Shown here piece by piece: positions 46,702 through 57,377 of a stretch of DNA of 64,000 nucleotides. Within the stretch, counting starts at the first letter, position 1. Every line of letters starts with the position of its first letter. The notes beneath the pieces were generated by a model. That model saw nothing but the letters and a program-made list of their open reading frames with translations. It had not been told where the DNA came from and ran no database searches. The position numbers and the translations under genes are program-made. Location of the stretch: positions 2,790,001 to 2,854,000 of the forward strand of contig JAQJZZ010000014.1 of assembly GCA_030077755.1 (NCBI GenBank), read 5' to 3'. The DNA is from Filosporella fistucella. Taxonomy: Eukaryota; Ascomycota; Leotiomycetes; Helotiales.

Positions 46702-47783
46702 AGAGTGGGCGTGAGGGAGGGGATATTATTTGAATAGAGATGGGTGGGAAAGAGATACCAGTCCGTTTGGACAGACATGATTTTATGATGGGTGGAGTGG
46801 TTTGGTTCTGATATTGTGGTAGATAGGATATTAATGGGCTTGTTGAATACCTTGCTTTTACACCGCCTCTGTCGGGCACGACCCCAATTATATGGTGTCT
46901 CTATATCTGTGATTTGTTGCCTTCTATTTGTCGAGGGACAGAAGTAGACCTTGATTGGATAAGGGATGGAGTATCAAGCTCGTCATCTTTACTGAGACTT
47001 ACTTCCGATCGTCATGTTTTTGTCTTGCGATGTAGCAGGGGAATATCTAGAATTTCTGATGAATATCTTCTTATTCGTACATTTAAATTTAAATACTGTA
47101 AAAAAGATGGCATTATATCATCTGATCACCCGGGATAGCTTCTAGGCGCAAAATTAGGATTTTTTCGGTTTTGGCTGTCTCTTGTTTACTAGTTAAAGTA
47201 TTCTCATCGGAGCTTACAGATTGTAGAAATTGATTTTGCCATTGCCTTTAGAGTCTTTCAATGTCATCTTGTCTATATCAATGCAAATCTCCTCGCACCT
47301 ATTGCACTATGATTCCTAGTTGGGATGCTAATTATCCGTGGATAGGAGCAAGCTTAAGTATCGCTAAAATAGTGAATATGCCTTACTGGCATGTAGACTC
47401 GGCCAATTTTGCGAGTTTTTATTCCACAACGATAATTTAAAGTTGTAGTCCCTTGGCAAAAATCGTTCTATTGTTTATCACTGTAGGATCTTTTTGTAAA
47501 TGTTACAGCTGAGTGCTGCTTTTGGAGATATTTTTTTCACCCTTCCCTTTCTTGGGCTGCCTATATCTATCACAAGCCACTCATTCATATACATGATTAT
47601 TTGCGCCCTTTTCTATATGTTTTAATGTAGAACAGTACCAAGTCTCATGTAGGTAGATCCTCGGCAGGGAAAATTTTCGTCTCTACAGGCAGTATTCTCA
47701 CCAAGTGTCTGTTCTCAGTTCTCATCTCTTACTAAAACTGTCAGGTCAGTCGAACTTGAACCGCTTTACTGACTCGTTACAAG
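46702..47783. other. AT-rich intergenic region
   Basis: About 1.1 kb with no supported ORF. The last ~150 bp could contain an upstream exon of the damaged gene that follows, but I cannot define one. Confidence 0.5.
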
Positions 47784-48787
47784 GAATTTAAATGTCCTGG
47801 CAGAAGAGAAGGCACGTCGACGATTCGAAACCCTCTCCGTTACATTGGCAAATATACAACAACAAAATAGTACATTAACGACCAATGTGGCATTGGTCCG
47901 CGACCGAGTCGAAGAAGGCACACATTTTCTTCGCGAGGGTTTAGAAATTTCATCTACGAAACATGTCTAGCAGTGAGGGATGCGCACACTCAATCCACCG
48001 CTGCTCTGGCTGGATTATTAGGCAAAGTGGCGCAGATATCAAAGTTGACTATACTTACATAGTACGTGATACTTTTATGACGAAGTCTTCCTGCTAATCT
48101 CTTCACAGTGCCAAGATTAGCGAGATGTGCAAGGTCCTCCTGTCCCTTTACTCTCATTTCTCTGGGCCTGATATCAAGCAAACCTTTTTTCAGGAGCCGA
48201 TGAGATTTGAAGATGCATATGGCCGTGTCTGGCCTATTCCTGTCGAATATGACTTTGAAATGATGAAGGGAGCACTAAGAGGTAAGTTCCGGAAGGGACC
48301 TGGCAAGAAGCTCGTGAAAATAGGTTCGTGGCAGGTGTTAGAGCCGTCTAATACGCAAAATATCTTGTCCGCAGATAACTGTTACCCAGTTCCGAAAATG
48401 GAAATAACCATGGCGATGATTATACCACAAGTCGACAAAAGCATGTCATGCCCAAGGTTGAACTGCAAGTCAAAATCATTCACCGATGCACTCGTAGGAG
48501 GCCAGAAATGGTGAGTTTCATCTCAGCTACTGCGATGGGACTTTCCTGGCAGATGAGCTAGTGCAATCTGTAGAGCATGGTTTTATGAAATCCTCAATCC
48601 CGTTAGTGAGATCAATGAAGTCAGCGAAGCTACAGGCATTATTGGAGACAGGGTCGCGGACATTTGTGATTCTCTCGACACGCCCCCAAATGGTAATAAT
48701 GCCGACTCTCTTGGGAAGCCGGTGAAGCTGTCTAATAAAGGCAATAACAAAGGTGTCAAGCATGAAGTGAGTGATAACGACCTTTGA
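47784..48787 (+). pseudogene. Ubiquitin-like-domain (fungal ULD) gene, frameshifted 5' part
   Basis: Recognisable exons: ~47784..48061, 48109..48510 and 48562..48787, with good introns of 47 bp (GTACGT, GCTAATC, CACAG) and 51 bp (GTGAGT, CTAG). The middle exon carries MRFEDAYGRVWPIPVEYDFE, MKGALRGKFRKGPGKKLV and PKMEITMAMIIP, the fungal ubiquitin-like domain usually found after a coiled-coil region. Splicing the last intron completes a zinc-type C-x4-C ... C-x2-C-R-A-W-F pair (CPRLNC ... CAICRAWF). Upstream, a coiled-coil frame (EEKARRRFETLSVTLANIQQ) ends at TAG 47968 and the reading continues in another frame (VRDAHTQSTAALAGLLGKVA), with no usable intron between. No start codon fits. Hence a gene broken by an indel, or an assembly error; function of the family is unknown to me. 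Confidence 0.6.
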
Positions 48788-48874
48788 CATCTCAAGAATA
48801 CGAAAATTCGGCGAATTAGTAGTTGTGGTGGAGGTAGTAGTAGTGATGGTCGAGGCAAAGATCAAGATTCTATA

Positions 48875-49030
48875 ATGTCTGGTTGGTATTGTGGTTGGTG
48901 CAAGAAAGGGAGATTTATCTTTAGAGCAAATCTTCCGAGCCCTGCTATTCACTTGAGGCTCTGCCATTCAGTTAAAACACTCTCACCAAATACAGGCCGC
49001 ATAATCGCAGATTTGACACAGCTTGCGTAA
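48875..49030 (+). CDS. Short WxCxxC ORF, zinc-ribbon-like remnant
   Basis: 51-codon frame starting MSGWYCGWCKKGRFIF. The W-x-C-x2-C-x2-G opening resembles N-termini of small cysteine-rich proteins I associate with Leotiomycetes, but the expected second cysteine pair is absent (ANLPSPAIHLRLC). It lies 88 bp after the damaged ULD gene on the same strand. It could be a decayed gene start or chance. Confidence 0.25.
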   Translation: MSGWYCGWCKKGRFIFRANLPSPAIHLRLCHSVKTLSPNTGRIIADLTQLA

Positions 49031-50334
49031 TGTGTCACCAACCAAGGGACCTCTATAAAATCTATGAACCCAATCCTATTGACGATGCACTATCAAATCC
49101 ACGAAATAAGACTCGCCAATAAGTTTGGAAGCTTTAGGTTTTGTAACAAAAATTGCATGCTAAATCCCAAGAACAATGCAAATTATTGACGCTCGAAGAC
49201 TTACGATATAGGCTGGTATGGCATGGATTTCATTGCTGTAAATCACAGAGTTAGGACACTTGTGTCTCTGGGATATCCTTCTAATTTCGGGAACTGTAAG
49301 ATATTGTTCTGATGATTGTGACAAATGATTCACACTCGTCAGGGCGAGAGAGATCAGTGGGACGGTGAGAGAGACAGAGGTGAATTCTATGCGATAAATG
49401 AGATCTATGAATAAAATGCCGCATGTGTTTGAAATCAAAGCTACGTTTGAAATCGAGAGACAAAACGGGAAGGAAGGTTCTCGACAGAAGGATTTTGCCT
49501 TGAGTATAAACATATATTGAATATAAAATAAAGATTCGAATGCACCGTAAATGTTGCTTGAAATTGGGCTTCTCAGTTCTGTAAATCTGCTACCATTCAA
49601 GTTCAGCTTTCTTCAAATTCAATGCATGTGACTGTGACAGTCCAGCTTGCGAACACAGCTGGGATAGTGGAACCGGTCTTTTGATGTGTGTAGTACACCC
49701 ACTTCTAGGAAGCTATTGTTCTTAGGCATGTAAAATACATCGTAATGTCAAGCCTGAGCAAACAGCAATTTTCTACAATCCCTATCAAGAAGTGCACATT
49801 AGGTGAGTAGGAAGAAATATGTAGAATCTACAAATTAAAGGCAAATTGCAAAAGGACTTCTTTATTGTGATGTATATAGGAAATCTGTAATTTCTGAACA
49901 CATCATTCTCTTTGGAGCAAAATATGCTGATCGTGTGGCCCACGATGAGATGAAACCATCCGAAATTTTTCGAACCTTTCACAGAAAGTTTTAGTGACTG
50001 GCGTAAATTTGAAATGGAGAGGAATTAAAGCTTGTTGAATCCTTTGTTGCGGGGTTAAAGAATAGGAGGAGTCTTTGTAAGTGTCATGACCAGATAGATA
50101 TATGGTAGTTGTTGAGGCGTCCGGGTCTAGCTAGCCCTCAAAATTGTTATCGCCTTAAAAGCTACTTTAATCGATTCAACTACCAAAACTCAAACGGGCG
50201 GGACTGGGTTGTCGCGCCCACTGTGAGAGTAGACAAACTCAAAAATTTAAATAGCAGCAGGTATAATTCGTACCCTTGTTAGTTTGGATGAGAACGATAT
50301 ATATCAAAATTTTTATATTGAACAGCTTTTGATC
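49031..50334. other. Intergenic, ~1.3 kb, no gene seen
   Basis: AT-rich. The 146-codon minus frame at 49160-49600 has no domain and random composition; I do not support it. Confidence 0.5.
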
Positions 50335-51567
50335 TTAGACTCCCTGAGTAATATTCCACATACTACCTAATAATGTTTTAAATTCCGGATTTCTCCAACC
50401 ACTCCAGTCATTGCTAAGCAAGCCGAAAGGCTCACTCATGTCGATCTGCCCATCACGAACGTAATAACTACCCTGCAAGGCCCAAACCGCCCAGTCGGCA
50501 TCGTTTGATGTCATGTAATCGACCAAACAACCGAGAAACATACGATCATCACTGCCCAGGCCCTGGTCCACTCCGAACTCACTCAAAAAGAGAGGGCCCG
50601 TATATGGCTGATTCTCCGTCAGCAAAAATCCAACACTATCTCCGATAGTTTTTGACAGGCTGTCGCAGTCGGTGCTGATGCCGGACTTGTAACTCCAAGT
50701 GTAAGAGTGAAACTCCCAAACCACCTTCGCAGAGTAGGCTGATTGGTTGAAAGGGTTTGCAAACAGGAACGAAGAGTCTGTAGCGTAGTTGATACCACCA
50801 ATAATAATGAGAAGATTTGAGTTGGCGTTGTGGATGGCAGAGGATCCTTCTGCAACGTATGTGTACCAATCTGTAGCTGAATTTCCATTCTGATCACCAG
50901 TAGGTCGAAGCTCATTACGGATAGACATGCCCACGACGTTGGAATGACTGGCTGCCATCGATGCCATGTTCTGCAAACTGGTGACCCAGAGATCGGCATC
51001 GAAAAATCGAGAGTTGTCGCTGCTGTAGCCGCTGGCGGCTGACCACCATCCATTGCCATCCTGTTGGCTGCAACACCACGAGGCGCGAGAAACGTGGTTG
51101 TCGAGGATGACCATGAGGTTTTGTTGGGCGAGCGAACTTATAATGTTCTCATAAACCCCAAGGACAGTCGAATTGTTGACAAATGGGTTCTTTTGCTGAA
51201 TTTGGCTATAGACACTCTGCAGTGCCTCTTTAGTTACACCAGCAGGCTCGGCGGCAGCATCAAAAGCTTCGGCAACACTTAGTCCAGAATTTAGGGCCAT
51301 ATCGACTGAATATGTAAGACGGACGCAGTTGAAGTCGTTTGCTGATATCCAAGAAGTAATTTCATCTATTTTTTGGTGCTGGAGCCCCTCAGGAACATGT
51401 GTTTCCATGTGGCCGGCCCAATTGACGCAGCGGAGTTTAACACGCTTGTTATTGCTGTCTACAATCCACCTTCCAGAGGTATTGAGCGTTGCACTGGCCG
51501 TTACAGCCAGCCCAAGCATAATCAATCCAAGCAAAAGACATTGTCCAATGGTAAGTGATCGCCGCAT
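50335..51567 (-). CDS. Secreted glycoside hydrolase family 5 (cellulase-like)
   Basis: 410 residues, single exon. Signal peptide ~1-26 (LLLGLIMLGLAVTASA). The GH5 landmarks are in order: RCVNWAGHMETHVPEGL near 46-62, NFNCVRL-type strand (FNCVRLTY, 79-86), DNHVSRASWC (156-165), acid/base SIRNELRP with Glu219, HSYTW with His287, and nucleophile LSEFGVDQG with Glu330; WALQGSYY follows. GH5 enzymes hydrolyse beta-1,4 or related beta-glycosidic bonds in cellulose, mannan or glucans by a retaining mechanism. The subfamily resembles the intron-poor fungal GH5 cellulase-like proteins without a carbohydrate-binding module; exact substrate is not readable. The start is the first ATG, directly ahead of the signal peptide. 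Confidence 0.9.
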   Translation of the reverse strand: MRRSLTIGQCLLLGLIMLGLAVTASATLNTSGRWIVDSNNKRVKLRCVNWAGHMETHVPEGLQHQKIDEITSWISANDFNCVRLTYSVDMALNSGLSVAEAFDAAAEPAGVTKEALQSVYSQIQQKNPFVNNSTVLGVYENIISSLAQQNLMVILDNHVSRASWCCSQQDGNGWWSAASGYSSDNSRFFDADLWVTSLQNMASMAASHSNVVGMSIRNELRPTGDQNGNSATDWYTYVAEGSSAIHNANSNLLIIIGGINYATDSSFLFANPFNQSAYSAKVVWEFHSYTWSYKSGISTDCDSLSKTIGDSVGFLLTENQPYTGPLFLSEFGVDQGLGSDDRMFLGCLVDYMTSNDADWAVWALQGSYYVRDGQIDMSEPFGLLSNDWSGWRNPEFKTLLGSMWNITQGV

Positions 51568-52626
51568 CGTAAAGATAAGAATTGAATCCGGGTGGGGAAA
51601 ATTTATTAGGAAAGTGAAGAAACGGGGACGGGAATAGTGTTGCCTTCAAATTCTCATGTTAGACCACAATTGAGATTGATACACCGAGAATTTGACAGTG
51701 TGGGAGGTCTTATACAGAGTCGAACCTCCTATTGAGGTGTTGTAACATATCATATGAGCACATAAGTTACAAATAAACTAGACAGGAATAGAATAGAAGT
51801 GTTTCTTTTAATTCTCTTGTGAAGCCCTTCTGGTCTGAAGGCTTAGAATAAAGCCATGCAATAGCCAGTAGCAGCTTTCTTGCTTTCACCGAGATCCGGC
51901 GTTTTGTCCGAGATAGACGAACGGTAACGCCGTTTAAGTTTACTCCACAGTGAGCTCTCCACCTAGGAAGGCTATGCATTCTTGAACAGGGTTTGATCTC
52001 TACGTCCCCTATTTTCATCGTCAACTTTAAGGTTTGTATGATGAAACACCTCCTATCGAACAGGCTACATCGGGCGGCTTCTTGTACATTGCATAATCAG
52101 ATAATTTCCGGAGTATGTTGGATTACTAACGCTCCAGCTGATCATCCGCCTGCTCACAAACTATCATACCCAGAGAAGTCTAAAGCACGTCGGAAAGGCT
52201 AAATTGTGGGGTAGAATCAAAATAGAACACATCGATACTTTATTCCGGTGGAGGCAGTGTGCATCATATAATCTATACTCTGAAAACAGGCCCCATTCGC
52301 CAAGAACCCAAGACCAGCCTCATACTCATGCTCATGCTCACGGACTTCTTCTGCAATATGCTATGAAACTTACTCAACAAATGTGATAGAAGCGCTTGTG
52401 TCTTGTTAAATGTGATTGAGCTGCCACTGCTTTCTATCTCTCCACCTCTCCAGCTTTCTACGATTCCAAATTTCATCGAAATTTTACTCGCTTTACCATT
52501 CCGCTTTATTTCTACCAAAGCATTACGCTCGTTCCAAAAAGGACTTATCTAGACCTGATAACCGTCAAACAGTCAAAGTTTTTCCCACCTATTCAAGGTT
52601 ATTATTGCCCCTACTAACTTCAATAG
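51568..52626. other. Divergent intergenic region, ~1.06 kb
   Basis: Between the 5' ends of two secreted-protein genes. Contains a CTCATG-type simple repeat (near 52320-52340) and no supported ORF. Confidence 0.55.
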
Positions 52627-52968
52627 ATGCTTTTCACACCGATACTTTTCTCCCTCGCAGTTCTAGCCGTCCCTACAATTGCTGTGGAATGCAGTTTGGT
52701 CAGCGCACCTAGCGGCGGTGCCATCACTGGATTTACATTCACGAGCACCTCGGATAGCACCTGGGTCTGGCAGTCCCGCGACAAGGACAGTCAAGTCACC
52801 ATCGATCAGGACTATAATATAAGCCAAACAGCAGGTGGAACAGCCCTCAGCACAATATGTATTGCCTACCCCACCAAATACATTTGCTTTGGTGCTCCGG
52901 CAGTTGGTGCTATTTGTGCGCTCCCGGATAATAGTGCCTGTACAATTGACAACATATGGGGTTGGTGA
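52627..52968 (+). CDS. Small secreted cysteine protein
   Basis: 113 residues, single exon, ATG 52627. Signal peptide MLFTPILFSLAVLAVPTIA, mature part ~94 residues with five cysteines (22, 78, 87, 97, 105), one sequon (NIS), and a Gly/Ser/Thr-rich, beta-looking composition ending NIWGW. No known domain. Size, signal peptide and cysteine content match the class of small secreted proteins from which fungal effectors are drawn, but that is a class resemblance, not evidence of function. The odd cysteine number would leave one unpaired or permit a dimer. Confidence 0.7.
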   Translation: MLFTPILFSLAVLAVPTIAVECSLVSAPSGGAITGFTFTSTSDSTWVWQSRDKDSQVTIDQDYNISQTAGGTALSTICIAYPTKYICFGAPAVGAICALPDNSACTIDNIWGW

Positions 52969-54416
52969 AGGAAGGATATGGAGATTTACAAGATTCATGA
53001 GTTAGCGGTACATCAGAGTTTAGTTTCCGTCCAATTAGATCAATTCGTGGATCTTTGTTCCTTTCTGCGTTGTAGAAGATGTGTATATGTAATATCAAAT
53101 TCAAATTTTACTCGCCTCGGACTCCGTGTTGAACAATGAATCATAATTTCAATTCTTGAAACACAACCGATTTCGCACGTTAGGGGGTTCATCCAATCTA
53201 GGTTGAACGGATGAAATGATGAGCTTCAGAATATAAAATAGCATACACTTTCGATGCAGATTAACAAGAGGAAAGTCAAGTCCAAGCTAAGACCATATAG
53301 TGATAGGTTGGGGGACTTCCTAGCGGGATCTGGGTGCTTTGGTTAGAAATCAGGAAACAAGAAATTGAAGTGCCAGAAGTCGTATTTCCCTCGTGAAGGA
53401 TGGATTTACTCCCGTACGCTGCCCAAGGTTCTCATGCTCGAAACTGTGTCCACAGTTATCTACTCATAGCTAGGATTTCACTGGCCTTGATGCTTCCATC
53501 TTCTTCGCTAATGTTAGTGCGGATATATCTATAGCTTGGCGACCTCTATGGTCTTCATTATGCGCGCTATTTGCTGGGGTTGGTTCTATTTTGAGAGTCA
53601 TTGCAAGCCGGAATCTGCGGCATTCAGATATCTCTTAACTCGGGAAACGATAACACCAAGCCCGAAGATGTTAAACCTACCGCCATGGACACTTTGTATG
53701 AGATAAGGTGTTTTGAAGTAATGCGGGCTACATAGCATAGCCACCTGTCAGATGTGACGCTATCAGGATACCCTTGCACGTTGTGGCCCGAGTGTGAATA
53801 TAAGGTTTGAGTACAGCCGTAGATGATCCCGAACTGGGGACGTCCGAGTCCAAGGAGGAAACACCCACCTTAGCAGACTATCTTAAATCTTCAAACTGGA
53901 AATCAGTGGAAGGCGAATATATGCTTTAACTGAGATTTTGTAGGGAAAACGTTCATGATACATTCGTTATGAAGGCACGAGGCCATCTCATAGGATATAG
54001 TACCTTCTAGGAATGGTAATCTAATAAAAAACATGATCTGAACCTTCTAAGTGGACTCCAAAAAATTCCATCGCTGTGCCACCTTCTAACTTTCAATGAA
54101 TGCATGAATCGACAAGCATATGTTTTAGACTATCCGTACCCTTTCTCGGAAATCCTTTCATCACTCAAGGCCAAGAAGGGCAGAAGATTATGCCACACTT
54201 AATTTCGAACAGGGGCTTCATTCTTTCAAGCCCGCTGCTATGATTTCCATATATCATAAGACTTTGTAGAAATCGCGTATCTGCTTGCTCATTACTACAA
54301 TCAGCTGTACGCTTCTTCCACTCGTTCTTGATTCTGCTTCTACCTCTCTCATACCCACTTCTCAAAAGTCTTTGACTCATCATAATTTCCTCTCACAGTC
54401 TTGTCGAAGCTCAAGA
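52969..54416. other. Intergenic, ~1.45 kb
   Basis: No intact ORF. Around 53.6-53.8 kb a short coding-like phrase (NDNTKPEDVKPTAMDTLYEI) appears between stops and may be a remnant of a lost gene; nothing else is recognisable. Confidence 0.45.
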
Positions 54417-55631
54417 ATGATTTCAAGTACGATTGTGCTACTTGGGCTTGGCTATGCAGCCTCCATTGTATCTGCACTAGCAATAGATTTTCCGCCTAAC
54501 AGTCTCGACATTCGCCCTAATGTCGTCACCCGTCAAGCAACGACGCATGATAATACTGAAGCTCTACTTATCAACAATTTTGGCGATGCGTCCCAAATGC
54601 CGGAGCAAACAGCCTTTGAATTCTTTGGACCTTTCTCTGATGTCACTTTTGAAATCGGCTCAACCAATCTCAAGGGGATCAAAGTCACGGATCTTGCAGG
54701 AAAAGTATCGGAATATCAGGGAGTTGGCTCGATCGAAACCAAGAAGTTTACTTTTGACAACAACGAGAGAATCTCTGAGATTATTATGGTTCTCAGTCAA
54801 GATTCAGCTTCCGCCTCCTCAGAAAAAACAACGCCTTTTGGGGTTGGAGTCAAATTCAAGACGAACGGCGGCAATTCTTTCGATGTTGAACCTGCTGCAA
54901 GTTGCAAAGCGTTGGCATACAGCACCCTGAAGGTTGGCTCAGGGATTATTGGTCGTATCCATGGAGTCGCTGCATCTGGAACTATCTATGAACTCGGAAT
55001 CGATATGGTCGATGAGCTATCATCTATTGCCGTCACCGACCTACAATATAGCGGCTTCACTGACAATGTTGCACCGGCTGGAGCTGGTCAGCGTTTAGTC
55101 GTTGGCTCTCTAATAGTTGATAACCTCAACTCTTCCTCGGCCCAGAGTGTCACAATTCAAACCACTTCAACCGTCTCTTCATCTCGAACGATTGACTTTT
55201 CTATGTCATATCAAGTCGGGCAGTCGATCGCAATTAAGGCTGGGGTAAGCATTCCCCTCGTCGCCGAGGCGGAGAACACCGTTACCACAAGTTGGCAACT
55301 TACGACAACGACTGTAAGTATCTAGAATCAATTCAGCTGCTCCATTTCAAGTCTTCATGAACTAGGGTTTAACAGATTCCAGGGCGAATCTACGACCACA
55401 TCCGAGACAAAAACCGACTCGGCCACATTCCCTGTAGTCTGTTCAACCAAAAAATATTGCACTGCGTCTGCTTTCTTTAACCAGTACAAACTCGACGTTG
55501 ATATCAGTGCGCAGTTTGCTGCTACAACATTAAACGACAAGGTCTTCAATTGGGTACAAAATGGTACTTATAAGGGAGCCGATGGCACAACTGTCAAAAC
55601 TACTGTGAATGAATATTCTGAAAAGCAGTAA
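54417..55631 (+). CDS. Secreted jacalin-like plus aerolysin-type pore-forming protein
   Basis: Two exons, 54417..55313 and 55383..55631, 381 residues; the intron (GTAAGT, acceptor ATTCCAG) is phase 0. The ATG at 54417 opens a signal peptide; the frame extends 132 bp upstream without one. After a short propeptide-like stretch, residues ~50-200 are beta-rich with Gly-containing turns in an order resembling jacalin-type lectin domains. The remaining ~180 residues are Ser/Thr-rich alternating strands including an amphipathic hairpin-like segment, then a region with two cysteines, as in the aerolysin/ETX-MTX2 superfamily stem. Lectin-plus-aerolysin fusions occur in natterin-like and fungal proteins, where the lectin directs membrane binding before oligomeric pore formation. 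The reading is intact. Assignment is by fold-level resemblance, so moderate confidence; target unknown. Confidence 0.6.
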
Positions 55632-56173
55632 GCAGTATTGAGACGAACTTCTAGATGAGTCTTGTTACTCCAGCTTATTAGCAATTTATTGTAAATAGAG
55701 TCACAAAATAAGCAAAGTTTGGAGTGCATATGATATTGTATTTCTTGCTCCACGTCATCTGAGATTCCCACGGTGCTTGAGTACTAAAACAAGAGGTATG
55801 AACTCCGTTAGGAGTATTGGGTGTAGTTTAGAGGTTCATACTAGAATATGTTTCGTGATTCATAAAATCTGAATACAATTGGAACTGTTTTGGTGATTCA
55901 CGGGTTCACGATTTTGATGTTAGGCTAACCTTCTGATTGATTCATTGCTTCGACCTGGGAAAATGAGGTGAAAGACACTTTGATTCACGACTGGAAACCA
56001 GATCGTTTTCTCCCCCCTCCTATTTAAGTCTCCTGCTGTCCCTGACCAACACATGTTATTTACACCTTCATACCAAACTTGAGCTTAACACACATCATCT
56101 CGTTCACCACTCAAATCCCTCGTCCGGAACATTCTATCACACAAAGCATACACCATCTTGAGGGGAAAGTACA
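55632..56173. other. Intergenic with GATTCACGA-type motifs
   Basis: No ORF. Contains clustered GTGATTCATAAAATC, GTGATTCACGGGTTCACGAT and TTTGATTCACGACTGG phrases (55857-55990), also seen in the 13-kb array. CTATTTAAG near 56021 may be the core promoter of the next gene. Confidence 0.5.
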
Positions 56174-57142
56174 ATGTGCATCTACTGGAAAAATCTGTAT
56201 AAATGTTCCCACACAGAGGATTTACCCCCACAGAAGTGTGGCCATAATATCTTCAGTCTACACCATCTATTGACGTCTGAAACGAAATACCGCCTGCAGG
56301 CCACGAAATGCGTCAAATGCTCCCCCACCCAAGTCGTAGCGGTCCCAGTCTCAGCATACGCAACTTACCCAGCATATACTGTTCCTGTAGCTCAAGCAGT
56401 CGCTATTCAACCAACAGTCTTCGTCCCAGCGCCAGCTACCCATCAACCTCTCCCGGTCCCAGAAGGAACACCCGTGTCCACACGCACAGAATACGTGAAT
56501 GGAGTGGCCAGACAAGTAACAGTATACGGCCGACCAACAGGCTACAACAGCTTCCACGGCTCAGACGCCGGTCCTCCACCCCCAGGCTTCGGTTCCACGC
56601 AACCTCAACGAGTTGTAGCCCATGCTCCTCTGCAAACAGGATTCAATACTTTTCACGGCCGGGATGCAGGTCCACCACCTCCCGGTACAGCACCAGGTAC
56701 GGTTCCCATGGTTTATTATTTGACACCGTTCTCATTTGCTGCTGGCGTGGAAGCAAGCTGGAATGCTAATACGATTCCGCCTATTCAGGGAGGACAAACC
56801 GTTAGATTTGGAGCTGAGCCATTGATGGTGCAGACGCAGGCTGGGGTTCAGGTAGTGGGAGGGGGAGTGCAGGCTGGGAGTCACAGTGTTGGACAGCAGA
56901 ATGGACAGAGAGATGTGAGTCAAGGACAGACGCAGGCACAAACTCAGGCTCAAGGTCAGGGACAACCGCATGTTGATGGTGAAGGGCAGCCCGGACCTCA
57001 AGCACAACAGGCTGGTCAGCCTCAATTCCAACCTCAAACACAGCAAGCTGGTCAACCTCAGCCTCGACCTCAAGCACAAGGAAATGCAAATGTAGCAAAT
57101 GGGAATGCAAATACAGGTCCTATTGTGGATCAAGTTGATTGA
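56174..57142 (+). CDS. Pro/Gln-rich protein with FHGxDAGPPPPG repeats
   Basis: Unrecognised; 322 residues, single exon, first ATG after a C/A-rich leader. The N-terminus has cysteine and histidine residues in pairs (Cys11-x-His13, Cys22-x-His24, Cys46-x2-Cys49) with the phrase CSHTEDLPPQKCGH, suggesting a small metal-binding motif. Then a Pro/Val/Ala region, and two tandem motifs, TGYNSFHGSDAGPPPPG (122-138) and TGFNTFHGRDAGPPPPG (155-171). The last ~90 residues are Gln-rich (QGQTQAQTQAQGQGQ, QQAGQPQFQPQTQQAGQP). No signal peptide or clear TM segment. Proteins with this Cys/His opening recur in Leotiomycetes in my experience, but I know no function. The Gln-rich tail suggests self-association or a regulatory role. 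Confidence 0.6.
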   Translation: MCIYWKNLYKCSHTEDLPPQKCGHNIFSLHHLLTSETKYRLQATKCVKCSPTQVVAVPVSAYATYPAYTVPVAQAVAIQPTVFVPAPATHQPLPVPEGTPVSTRTEYVNGVARQVTVYGRPTGYNSFHGSDAGPPPPGFGSTQPQRVVAHAPLQTGFNTFHGRDAGPPPPGTAPGTVPMVYYLTPFSFAAGVEASWNANTIPPIQGGQTVRFGAEPLMVQTQAGVQVVGGGVQAGSHSVGQQNGQRDVSQGQTQAQTQAQGQGQPHVDGEGQPGPQAQQAGQPQFQPQTQQAGQPQPRPQAQGNANVANGNANTGPIVDQVD

Positions 57143-57377
57143 TATATTTGCGATCAAAGCCGTGATCACAGAGAATGAATGCCATCAAAGCGGCGAAGTC
57201 CACTTGAGCATTGCCTGTACACAAATAGCGATAGAATTCCACTTGGAGAATGAAAGAATAATGAAATGTGATGCCCAAAGTCTAAAGTCTCCACGTGTAA
57301 GCGTGACCTGATCGAAATCCAGAAACGATCTATTTTCTAGCTCTCTATAATCATTCAGTCATATCCTCTAGAAGCTT
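57143..57377. other. Short convergent intergenic region
   Basis: 235 bp between facing 3' ends; nothing recognisable. Confidence 0.5.

Noticed and set aside
48527..48967. 146-codon minus-strand frame
   Set aside because: Antisense shadow of the ULD gene's last exon, whose + strand frame has domain and splice support.
49160..49600. 146-codon minus-strand frame
   Set aside because: AT-driven, Ile/Ser/Leu-rich composition with no recognisable feature.
53440..53900. Coding-like phrases between stops
   Set aside because: Too fragmented to define a gene or family; at most a remnant.
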